Source of the DNA: Candidatus Infernicultor aquiphilus
GTDB taxonomy: Bacteria > Atribacterota > Phoenicimicrobiia > Phoenicimicrobiales > Phoenicimicrobiaceae
Length of the DNA stretch: 63,381 nucleotides
Direction: 5' to 3'
Assembly: GCA_002782675.1 (NCBI GenBank)
Contig: PFIP01000051.1
Coordinates: 1-63,381, forward strand
Part shown: one piece after another, positions 8,185-16,093 of the stretch
How positions within the stretch are numbered: the first letter of the stretch is position 1
Layout of the letters: each line of letters starts with the position of its first letter
Notes under the pieces: model-generated
The model's database searches: none
The model's input: only the letters and a program-made list of their open reading frames with translations
Told to the model about the DNA's origin: nothing
Position numbers and translations under genes: made by a program

Positions 8185-8619
8185 ATGTCCATAGGTTTGT
8201 TTATATTTATTTTTTATATTCTAATAATTTTATTTAGTTGGTTACAAAATCAAATAAAAAAGTCGAGTATTTTAAATCAGAAAAAAGATGAGACTATCGT
8301 TAACCAGGCTACGAATCAAGATAAGGTAAAATTACCAGAGTATAGTGATAATTATGAAAATATTAAGGATATAGAAGATAAAGATAAAATTATTATAGAT
8401 GACGAAGTTAAGGAATTTTATGAGCAACAAGAAATAAAACATTTAACCAATAAACCACTGGTAATAGACGAAGAAGATTTTATTTCTAACCAGAAAAATG
8501 AGTTAAGAGAATATTTATCTAATAATATATTTATTAATGGAATAATTTTATCAGAGATACTTGCTCCACCCAGAGCAGTAAAACCTTATAAATTTAAGAG
8601 AAAAAATAGATTTGTTTGA
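8185..8619 (+). CDS. Unrecognised single-pass membrane protein between floA and phoH
   Basis: This 144-residue protein begins with one membrane helix (about residues 3-20) followed by a charged, probably disordered linker rich in Asp, Glu, Lys and Asn (about 25-105). It ends with a basic tail preceded by ILSEILAPPRAVKPYKF. That tail looks constrained while the linker does not, which suggests a short binding motif. I do not recognise a named family, though similar ILSEIL-x-PPR tails may occur in other anaerobes. ATG 8185 follows AAAGGG. It starts 18 bases after floA and probably belongs to the nfeD-floA transcript, so a partner of FloA or NfeD is plausible but unproven. Confidence 0.7.
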   Translation: MSIGLFIFIFYILIILFSWLQNQIKKSSILNQKKDETIVNQATNQDKVKLPEYSDNYENIKDIEDKDKIIIDDEVKEFYEQQEIKHLTNKPLVIDEEDFISNQKNELREYLSNNIFINGIILSEILAPPRAVKPYKFKRKNRFV

Positions 8620-8700
8620 TGATAAAAAAATGTAAAATAAACCTTAAAGATGATTTATTTAAATAATTTTAATTATTTTTTATAAAAGTAGGGACCTACT

Positions 8701-9687
8701 ATAGAAGTAAAAGAGATTATTAAAAAAAATATATTTATTAATAGTAAGGACGAATTAAGAGAATTATTCGGAAAATATGATGAAAATATTAAACTTATTA
8801 GTGAATGTTTTTCCATAAAGATATCCACCCAAAATGATAGTAAGCTGGTAATTTCCGGAATAAAAAGTGAAGTAAATAAATCAACCAAAATTATTGAAGG
8901 ACTTCTTTCCATAATTAGAGAGGGACATTCTCTTTCTTTGTCAGAAGTAAAATATCATATTGAAATGTCTAAGAATAAGCAGCCTGTAGATTGGAAATTA
9001 TTATATAGTAATGTAATTGATGTTTTTAAAAAGGAGAAAGAAATTAGGCCAAAAACTTTAGGTCAAAAGAAATTTATTGACGCAGTACGAAAGAATGAAA
9101 TTGTCTTTGTTATTGGACCTGCCGGTACAGGGAAGACATATTTAGCTGTAGCGATTGCTCTTTCTGCTTTAAAAAGTAAAAGTGTGAATAGAATTATTTT
9201 AGTAAGACCAGCAGTAGAAGCTGGAGAAAGTTTAGGATATCTGCCTGGAGATTTATTGGAGAAGATAGAGCCTTATTTTCGCCCCTTATATGACGCAATT
9301 TATGAAATGATGCCTTCAGAAAAGTTCCAAAAGTATATGGAAAGAGGAATAATTGAAATAGCCCCTTTAGCTTATATGAGGGGAAGAACTTTAAATGATT
9401 CATTCATAATTTTAGATGATGCTCAGAATACTACTTTGGGACAGATGAAAATGTTTTTAACTCGCTTTGGTTTTGGCTCGAAAATTATAATTAATGGAGA
9501 TATTACTCAAATAGATTTACCTCGAAAAGATAATTCTGGATTAATTAAAATATCAAAAGTGCTTGAAAATATAAAAGGTATCGAATTTATTTATCTTAAT
9601 GATCAGGATGTAGTTAGACATAGATTAGTTCAAGAGATTATTCGAGCTTATGAAAGGGAAGATTTGCGCAACCAGGAGATGGAGTGA
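8701..9687 (+). CDS. phoH: PhoH-family ATPase (YbeZ), non-canonical start
   Basis: This cytoplasmic P-loop ATPase of the PhoH/YbeZ family works with YbeY in RNA maturation. Walker A is GPAGTGKT and Walker B is FIILDDAQN. The ORF with a canonical start begins only at TTG 8938. The same frame is open from 8692, however, and encodes the KH-like N-terminal domain conserved in the family (FGKYDENIKLISECFSIKIS). That domain restores the normal length of about 328 residues. No ATG, GTG or TTG exists in that part. I place the start at ATA 8701, with ATT 8716 as an alternative behind AAAAGAG. pgpH follows after 9 bases, then ybeY, a very conserved order. Confidence 0.88.
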   Translation: MEVKEIIKKNIFINSKDELRELFGKYDENIKLISECFSIKISTQNDSKLVISGIKSEVNKSTKIIEGLLSIIREGHSLSLSEVKYHIEMSKNKQPVDWKLLYSNVIDVFKKEKEIRPKTLGQKKFIDAVRKNEIVFVIGPAGTGKTYLAVAIALSALKSKSVNRIILVRPAVEAGESLGYLPGDLLEKIEPYFRPLYDAIYEMMPSEKFQKYMERGIIEIAPLAYMRGRTLNDSFIILDDAQNTTLGQMKMFLTRFGFGSKIIINGDITQIDLPRKDNSGLIKISKVLENIKGIEFIYLNDQDVVRHRLVQEIIRAYEREDLRNQEME

Positions 9688-9696
9688 TTTAATTTT

Positions 9697-11958
9697 ATGA
9701 AACTATCTGAAAAATGGAAGAGATGGAAAAATAAAGAGGAAATATTAGATAAAAATACCCCCAAGAAAAAATGGACCAACAAAAATTTAATACAGAAAAT
9801 AACCATATTTTTAATTTTATTAATTACCATTACCCTTATTTTATCTTTTAATTTTTTCCCAGATAAAATTCTTTTGAAGAAAGGACAAATTTGCTCTAAA
9901 GATATTTTATCACCGAAAACTTTTGAATTTATAGACTTAGAAGAAACCCAAAATTTGAAAGAGAAAGCCTCCAGATCTATAGAAGAGGTTTATGATTTAA
10001 ATTTGGTAAATATAGAAAACGTTGAAAAGCAAGTAGATAGCATTTTTTTAAAAATAAAAGAGTATAGAGAAAAATTAAATAATTCTTCAGAAAATAATAA
10101 GGTTAATTTAACGGTAAATGAGGAAAAATTAACCGATAATGATTTAAGAGAAATAGCCAAAGAAATCAAGGTTAATTTGGAATTGAATATGGATGAACAA
10201 ATTATAATAGATGGTCTTCAACTTGATGAGTTATCGTTAAATAAAATAAATAGAGACGTTAAAACTTCGGTAAGAAAAATTATGGAACAAGGAATTAAAG
10301 AAACTGATTTAGAAAATGCAAAAAAACAATTAGTAAGAGAAATTAGCGAGATTTCAATTAGTCATTATGATGCCTTAATTGCAAGTGAAATTGGAATTAT
10401 ATTAATTCGTCCAAGTTTATTTTTAAATGAAGAAGATACAGAAAAAAGACGTCAAGAAGCTATATCTTCAGTAAATAAAGTGGAAAGAACGATTCAAATA
10501 GGGCAAATAATTATAAGAAAAGGAGATATTGTAACTTCAGAAGATATTGCTATTCTTAATGCTTTAGGTTTACAAAATCCTAAAATAAATTTTTCTAACA
10601 TTATTGGGATAATACTAATTACTACCGTTTGCTTTTCATTACTAATTTTATATTTGAAATACTATTATCCTGATATTTATAAAGATATAAATAAATTAAT
10701 ATTATTGAGCATTATTTGTATTTTTATAGTTTTATTTGCCAAAATAACCCTTCAAGTATCAGGGTATTTAATACCTATTGCCTCTGCTTCAATGTTAATT
10801 GCAATATCTTTAAATTTTGAAATTGCTATATTAGTAACAGTGATACTGAGTTTTTTAATAAGTTTCATTCCTGGAGGAGAGATAAATTATACTATAGTGT
10901 TGATAGTTAGTGGAATTGTATCTCTATACAGTATTCGATCAGCGACTCAAAGGTCAAGTTTAACTCGTGCAGGATTGATGATCGCAGGGGTAAATATAGT
11001 TGCTATATCAGCTTTAGGTTTAATTAACAACGAAAATTATTATTTAATTTTAAAAGACAATTTATGGGGAATATTAAATGGTTTTTTAGCAGTCATTTTA
11101 ACTATTGGTATTTTACCTTTTTTAGAAAGTTTCTTTGATATTACCACTTCTTTTAAACTAATGGAATTGTCTAATCCTAACCAGCCTTTATTAAAAAAAT
11201 TGATAATAGAAGCACCTGGTACCTATCATCATAGTATAGTGGTAGGTAATCTATCCGAAACTGCTGCTGAAGAAATTGGAGGTAATGGATTATTAGCTCG
11301 GGTTGGTGCTCTGTATCACGACATAGGTAAAATAAAAAGACCTTACTTCTTTATTGAGAATCAAGAGGCATATAAAAATATTCACGATGATCTAGAACCT
11401 AGTTTAAGTGCTTTAGTGATTGCTTCTCATGTTAAAGAAGGAGTAGAATTAGCTAATAAAAATAAACTTCCCAAAGATATAATTAATATAATTACTCAAC
11501 ACCATGGGACTGGACTAATAACCTATTTCTTCCATAAGGCTTTACAAGAAAATGGAGCAAGTGTGGAAGAAGTTGCGGAAGAAAATTATCGTTATTCTGG
11601 ACCAAAACCTCAGACTAAAGAAACAGCGATTATTTTATTAGCTGATTCATTAGAAGCTGCTACCAGAACCTTAACTAATCCTACACCAAGTAGAATTAAA
11701 AATTTAGTAAAAGAGATCATTCAGAAAAATTTGGAAAATGGTCAATTGGAAGAATGTGATTTAACTTTAAAAGATTTAGATAAAATCGGTGATAGTTTTT
11801 CAAGGATACTTACCGGTATGTTTCATAGTAGGGTAGAATACCCTGATGATGATCTAATAAAAAAATTAAAAGAAGAGAAAAAAAATAATGGAAATTTTAA
11901 TAAAAAATCAACAGAAAATAGCCAAGATATATCGGCGAAGGATCAGGGAAATAATTAA
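9697..11958 (+). CDS. pgpH: Cyclic di-AMP phosphodiesterase PgpH (7TM-HD family)
   Basis: This 753-residue membrane protein has one N-terminal membrane helix (about residues 33-52) and a large extracytoplasmic 7TMR-HDED domain (about 55-300). Seven membrane helices follow (about 300-485), then a cytoplasmic HD domain. The HD metal motifs are visible as GTYHHSIVV (about 507-515), YHDIGK (about 540-545), SHVKEG and HHGT. It hydrolyses c-di-AMP to pApA and so tunes potassium and cell-wall homeostasis. ATG 9697 lies 9 bases after phoH. The last 71 bases overlap ybeY in another frame, so translation of the two is probably coupled. Confidence 0.93.
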   Translation: MKLSEKWKRWKNKEEILDKNTPKKKWTNKNLIQKITIFLILLITITLILSFNFFPDKILLKKGQICSKDILSPKTFEFIDLEETQNLKEKASRSIEEVYDLNLVNIENVEKQVDSIFLKIKEYREKLNNSSENNKVNLTVNEEKLTDNDLREIAKEIKVNLELNMDEQIIIDGLQLDELSLNKINRDVKTSVRKIMEQGIKETDLENAKKQLVREISEISISHYDALIASEIGIILIRPSLFLNEEDTEKRRQEAISSVNKVERTIQIGQIIIRKGDIVTSEDIAILNALGLQNPKINFSNIIGIILITTVCFSLLILYLKYYYPDIYKDINKLILLSIICIFIVLFAKITLQVSGYLIPIASASMLIAISLNFEIAILVTVILSFLISFIPGGEINYTIVLIVSGIVSLYSIRSATQRSSLTRAGLMIAGVNIVAISALGLINNENYYLILKDNLWGILNGFLAVILTIGILPFLESFFDITTSFKLMELSNPNQPLLKKLIIEAPGTYHHSIVVGNLSETAAEEIGGNGLLARVGALYHDIGKIKRPYFFIENQEAYKNIHDDLEPSLSALVIASHVKEGVELANKNKLPKDIINIITQHHGTGLITYFFHKALQENGASVEEVAEENYRYSGPKPQTKETAIILLADSLEAATRTLTNPTPSRIKNLVKEIIQKNLENGQLEECDLTLKDLDKIGDSFSRILTGMFHSRVEYPDDDLIKKLKEEKKNNGNFNKKSTENSQDISAKDQGNN

Positions 11959-12334
11959 AAATATTATTCAATATTTAAAGGTTGATGAGAAAACCGAAAT
12001 TAGTATTTTATTTACTGACGATAAATTTATAAAATCGTTAAATAAAAAATATCGAGGAATTAATAAATCTACCGATGTTTTGACTTTCAATCTAGAGGAA
12101 GGGGATTTAATATTTCCTGAAGTCGATAAAAATAAACTATTAGGTGATATAGTCGTTTCAGTAGAAACTGCACAAAGACAGGCAAATAATTTAAATCATA
12201 ATTTAGAAAAAGAGTTAGCGATATTGCTTATCCATGGTTTATTACATTTGATAGGTTATGATCATGAAGAAGATAGAGACAATAAAATTATGCAGGTAAA
12301 AGAAAATGAAATATTAGACACCTTTGATTTATAA
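11888..12334 (+). CDS. ybeY: Endoribonuclease YbeY (rRNA maturation factor)
   Basis: This 148-residue zinc metalloprotein takes part in 16S rRNA 3'-end processing and ribosome quality control. The zinc site is the H3xH5xH motif HGLLHLIGYDH with His116, His120 and His126. The strand LGDIVVSVETA also matches the family. ATG 11888 lies inside the pgpH reading frame. An A/G-rich stretch (AAAGAAGAG) encoded by the pgpH tail can serve as ribosome site. phoH-pgpH-ybeY is a widespread cluster, and PhoH is the known partner of YbeY. It is the last gene of the transcript. Confidence 0.93.
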   Translation: MEILIKNQQKIAKIYRRRIREIIKNIIQYLKVDEKTEISILFTDDKFIKSLNKKYRGINKSTDVLTFNLEEGDLIFPEVDKNKLLGDIVVSVETAQRQANNLNHNLEKELAILLIHGLLHLIGYDHEEDRDNKIMQVKENEILDTFDL

Positions 12335-12465
12335 TTTAGGTTATAATATAATATTGATGTTGATTATATTTATTTGATTATTATTTATAATTTTAAAAAA
12401 GATATATATATTTATATAGAAAAATACCCATCATAGATTTACCAAACCAAGAGAAATTAAAAATT

Positions 12466-12523
12466 GGGAGGTGATAGATTAATTAAAATAAAATATTTGC
12501 TTTTTAGAAATATAAATAAATAA
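12466..12523 (+). other. Strong ribosome site with a 13-codon leader frame before the TRAP operon
   Basis: GGGAGGTGAT at 12466-12475 is one of the best Shine-Dalgarno sequences in the window, yet no ATG, GTG or TTG follows at the right distance. A frame starting at TTA 12479 or ATT 12482 runs about 13 codons to TAA 12521-12523, just before the AAAGGGGG ribosome site of the TRAP gene. It could be a leader peptide with an unusual start, or a fossil of a lost gene start. Confidence 0.3.
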
Positions 12524-12539
12524 AAGGGGGATTTTTTAA

Positions 12540-13508
12540 ATGTTAAGAAATAAGACGACCTTAGTTTTAGTATTAGCAATTAGTTTGGTTGTGGGAATCT
12601 TTAGTTTTGGTTTTGCTGCTGAAAAACAATTTGTGGCCATTGCTACTGGTGGAACCGGCGGAACCTATTATCCTTTAGGTGGAGCCTTAGCTCAAATGCT
12701 TTCTAACAATGTCGAAGGATTAATAGTGACTGCAATGACCTCAAATGCATCAATAGAAAACTGTAATTTAATAGGTAGGGGTCAAATTGAAACAGCTTTT
12801 TCCCAGGCTAATACAACTTATTGGTGTTATACTGCCACAGGGATGTTAAAAGATACGCAACCTATCACTAACTTAAGGGGTATTGCTTCTTTATATCCAG
12901 AAACTATTCATATAGTTGCAACTAAGGCTTCCGGAATTAAAACTATAGAGGACTTAAAAGGGAAGAGAGTAGGAGTAGGTGCATCCAATAGTGGAACTGC
13001 CGCTGATGCTGAGATAATCTTAAAGGCCCATGGCCTTACTTTTGATGATGTGAAAGTAGAATATATTGATTTTAACGAAGTAGCACAAAGATTGATTGAT
13101 GGTCAGATAGATGCTGGTTTTACTACTGCTGGTTATCCTACTTCCAGTATTATTGATATTGCTACCAAGAGAGATATGGTGTTAGTACCTATTAGCGAGG
13201 AAAAGATTAAGGAATTAGTTGCTGAGATTCCATATTATGGAGCTACAGTTATTCCGGCTGGGATCTATAAAGGTGTAGATGAACCAGTTCCAGCCCTCGC
13301 TACTCCCGCTTTATGGATATGTGATGCTAAATTATCACCTACTGTAGTTTACAAAATGACTAAAGCACTATGGGAACATAGAGATATATTAGAAAAAGTG
13401 CATTCTCAAGGGAAAAATATTACTTTAGCAACTGCTCTTAATGGAATAGGTATACCCTTACATCCTGGTGCAGAATTGTATTATAAGGAAGTTGGATTAA
13501 TTAAATAA
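12540..13508 (+). CDS. TAXI-family TRAP transporter solute-binding protein
   Basis: This 322-residue periplasmic or extracytoplasmic binding protein has a signal peptide (about residues 1-26, cleavage near GFAAEKQ). The mature start ATGGTGGTYYPLGGALAQ is the signature of the TRAP-associated extracytoplasmic immunogenic (TAXI) family. Other typical blocks are DLKGKRVGVGASNSGTA and IDGQIDAGFTTAG. TAXI systems import small organic acids or amino acids such as glutamate; the substrate here is not readable. AAAGGGGG precedes ATG 12540. The permease genes follow, separated by a stable hairpin. Confidence 0.93.
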   Translation: MLRNKTTLVLVLAISLVVGIFSFGFAAEKQFVAIATGGTGGTYYPLGGALAQMLSNNVEGLIVTAMTSNASIENCNLIGRGQIETAFSQANTTYWCYTATGMLKDTQPITNLRGIASLYPETIHIVATKASGIKTIEDLKGKRVGVGASNSGTAADAEIILKAHGLTFDDVKVEYIDFNEVAQRLIDGQIDAGFTTAGYPTSSIIDIATKRDMVLVPISEEKIKELVAEIPYYGATVIPAGIYKGVDEPVPALATPALWICDAKLSPTVVYKMTKALWEHRDILEKVHSQGKNITLATALNGIGIPLHPGAELYYKEVGLIK

Positions 13509-13524
13509 ATTTTGAAAAGTAAAA

Positions 13525-13561
13525 CGGGTACCATATGGTTAATATTTCTTTATGGTACCCG
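13525..13561 (+). promoter_or_regulatory. Intercistronic hairpin in the TRAP operon
   Basis: An 11-bp perfect stem (CGGGTACCATA with TATGGTACCCG) encloses a 15-base loop. No T-run follows, so it is unlikely to be a full terminator. It sits between the binding-protein gene and the permease genes. There it could stabilise the 3' end of the upstream message and give excess binding protein. Confidence 0.6.
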
Positions 13562-13571
13562 ATATTAATTT

Positions 13572-14084
13572 ATGTTCAAGAAAAGTTTTACATCTATATT
13601 TATAGGATTAGCAATAATTATAATTTTCATTATTATATTTTTTTCTTTATCAGTATATACCCTGGAACTCAGGTCTTTTTCTGATAGTAAGCTGATATTT
13701 CAGCAAACCATTCAACCAGACGATCAATTTACTTTGAAATATACTCACTCTGTTTCTCTTACCCCGGTATGGGAAATCTTTATTATTGATAATAAATATA
13801 AGGTTATATTAGTAGAGACAGATTTTATGGACCAGGGAGCAGGTATGCCTTATGCTGCTTTTGGTCAAGAAAAATTTATAAATGAAGAAGGTAAATTTAA
13901 GATAAAAAATATGCATAGAGTTATGCCTAATCCAATTTATTATAGGATTGGGGCAATAAGAGAAAATTATTTTTATTTTAAAGATAAAGAAATTAATCTA
14001 TCTACTCTGGTGGGGGATAAATTATTGACTATTGGTGTTTATAAAAGAAATTTATATAATTATTACTGGGGAGGAAAGTTATAA
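13572..14084 (+). CDS. DUF1850 protein, TRAP accessory
   Basis: This 170-residue protein has one N-terminal membrane helix (about residues 8-29) and an extracytoplasmic domain. The domain carries the DUF1850 features FTLKYTHSV and ETDFMDQGAGMP. DUF1850 genes are typically found between or beside the TAXI binding protein and the fused permease, so it is likely an accessory of this transporter. Its molecular role is unknown. The permease gene starts at the base following its stop codon. The GGGGAGGAAAG ribosome site for the permease lies within the last codons, so the two are probably translationally coupled. Confidence 0.85.
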   Translation: MFKKSFTSIFIGLAIIIIFIIIFFSLSVYTLELRSFSDSKLIFQQTIQPDDQFTLKYTHSVSLTPVWEIFIIDNKYKVILVETDFMDQGAGMPYAAFGQEKFINEEGKFKIKNMHRVMPNPIYYRIGAIRENYFYFKDKEINLSTLVGDKLLTIGVYKRNLYNYYWGGKL

Positions 14085-16043
14085 ATGGCTAAAGATGTTA
14101 AATGCGAAAATAAAGAAATAGATGTTCAAAAACTTATGGAACAATATGATTCAGAATCAAGAATAAGAAAGCCATTAGGACTTATGGCGATAATTATTTC
14201 TATTATTGCTATATCCTTTTCGGTTTTCCAGTTTTATACCGCAGGATTCGGTTTGCTTTTAGGCCTAAAACAAAGAGCGGTCCATCTGGCTTTTGCTCTA
14301 TCCCTAATCTTTCTTATTTATCCACGCTCTAAAAAGGAATTCTTAAAATATAAAACTAAAATTCCTTTTTATGATCTAGTTCTGTCTATTTTAGGAGCAG
14401 GGGTATGTTTGTATTTAATAATATTTTATAATGATATGGTAGTTCGTTCCGGTTTACCTACTAATTTAGATTTAATAATGGGGGGAATAGCAATTTTATT
14501 AGTATTAGAAGCCACGAGAAGAATTACTGGTTCAGCACTTCCTATAGTAGCAATTATATTTTTAATATTTTCCTATTTTGGGCAGATTATGCCAGGATTC
14601 TTTGCTCATAGGGGATATTCTTTAGGGAGAATTATCGAACATTTATATACCGGAACGGAAGGGATATTTGGTATACCCTTAGGAGTATCTGCTTCTTTTG
14701 TATTCCTATTTATTCTTTTTGGGGCAGTATTGAGTAAAACTGGAATGAGTAAGTTCTTTATTGATGTAGCTATGGCAATCGCCGGTCATACCACCGGTGG
14801 ACCGGCTAAGGTTGCGGTTATCGCCAGTGGATTTTTTGGTTCCATTAGCGGAAGTTCAGTGGCTAACGTAGTAGGCACCGGTACTTTTACTATTCCCTTA
14901 ATGAAAAGTATAGGTTATAGAAAAGATTTTGCGGGGGCAGTAGAAGCTGCAGCTTCTACTGGAGGGCAGATAATGCCACCGGTAATGGGAGCAGCTGCCT
15001 TTATAATGGCTGAATTTTTAGGGATTCCCTATATTAAGATTGCCATTGCAGCAGCTATTCCTGCTATAATATATTATATCGCTGTGGGCACCATGGTTCA
15101 CCTGGAAGCTTGCAAATATGGCTTAAAAGGTTTGTCCAAGGAACAACTTCCTAAATTAGGTAAGGTGTTAAAGCAGAGAGGTCATTTAATTATCCCTATA
15201 ATCGGTTTAGTATATTTATTAGTAAGAGGATATAGTCCTCTTTTTTCCGCCTTCTGGGCTATTGTAATGTGTTTAGTCATAAGTATGGTAAGACCCGATA
15301 CGCGTTTAAATATTAAAAAATTAGGCGAAGCCTTTGAAGATGGAGCAAAGATGGCTTTAGGAGTGGCAGCAGCCTGTGCCTGTGCCGGAATGGTAGTAGG
15401 AGCAACCACCCTTACTGGCTTAGGATTAAAAATTGCCAATGGACTGGTGATTTTAGGTCACGGAAATTTAATGTTAACTCTTTTCTTTACTATGATTGCC
15501 TCTCTTATCCTGGGAATGGGGCTCCCTACCACTGCCAAATATATAGTTTTATCTATTATGGCTGCACCCGCTTTGATCGATTTAGGGGTACATCCTATGG
15601 CTGCCCATCTCTTCGTCCTTTATTTTGGAGTAATTGCCGATCTTACCCCCCCAGTTGCTTTAGCAGCATATGCGGGAGCAGGAATTTCTGGTGGTAATGC
15701 TATGAAGACCGGTTTTATTGCAACTAGATTAGCAGTTGCCGGATTTGCGGTTCCTTATGTATTTTGCCTTGATTCGGGATTAATGTTTTTAGGTGGTTCA
15801 ATTGGCCATAATTTAATACTAATTGTAACCACCTTAGTCGGCGTATTAGCATTGGGGGCAGCAACTAGTGGATATCTATTAGATCATACTAAAATATATG
15901 AAAGAGTTATATTACTTATTAGTGCACTTGCTCTAATAAAACCTGGATTATTAACTGATGGAATAGGTATCGTCTTATTAGTAGTGGTAATAATCTTACA
16001 AAAGCTAAGGATGTTATCTAAAGCTAAAGCTAAATTGGCTTAA
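14085..16043 (+). CDS. TRAP transporter fused permease subunit (TAXI type, 4TM plus 12TM)
   Basis: This 652-residue protein fuses the small (DctQ-like) and large (DctM-like) membrane subunits. The N-terminal four helices (about residues 25-165) are followed by the DctM-like region. Conserved loops are GFFGSISGSSVANVVGTGTF, AAASTGGQIMPPVMGAAAF and GMGLPTTAKYIV. TRAP transporters use the sodium gradient to drive uptake of the ligand delivered by the binding protein. That agrees with a sodium-type pyrophosphatase encoded in the same window. ATG 14085 directly abuts the DUF1850 stop. Confidence 0.94.
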   Translation: MAKDVKCENKEIDVQKLMEQYDSESRIRKPLGLMAIIISIIAISFSVFQFYTAGFGLLLGLKQRAVHLAFALSLIFLIYPRSKKEFLKYKTKIPFYDLVLSILGAGVCLYLIIFYNDMVVRSGLPTNLDLIMGGIAILLVLEATRRITGSALPIVAIIFLIFSYFGQIMPGFFAHRGYSLGRIIEHLYTGTEGIFGIPLGVSASFVFLFILFGAVLSKTGMSKFFIDVAMAIAGHTTGGPAKVAVIASGFFGSISGSSVANVVGTGTFTIPLMKSIGYRKDFAGAVEAAASTGGQIMPPVMGAAAFIMAEFLGIPYIKIAIAAAIPAIIYYIAVGTMVHLEACKYGLKGLSKEQLPKLGKVLKQRGHLIIPIIGLVYLLVRGYSPLFSAFWAIVMCLVISMVRPDTRLNIKKLGEAFEDGAKMALGVAAACACAGMVVGATTLTGLGLKIANGLVILGHGNLMLTLFFTMIASLILGMGLPTTAKYIVLSIMAAPALIDLGVHPMAAHLFVLYFGVIADLTPPVALAAYAGAGISGGNAMKTGFIATRLAVAGFAVPYVFCLDSGLMFLGGSIGHNLILIVTTLVGVLALGAATSGYLLDHTKIYERVILLISALALIKPGLLTDGIGIVLLVVVIILQKLRMLSKAKAKLA

Positions 16044-16093
16044 TTTTATGATGTGCTATTTGATGGTTCTTTATAAAGTTATGGTGATTATAT

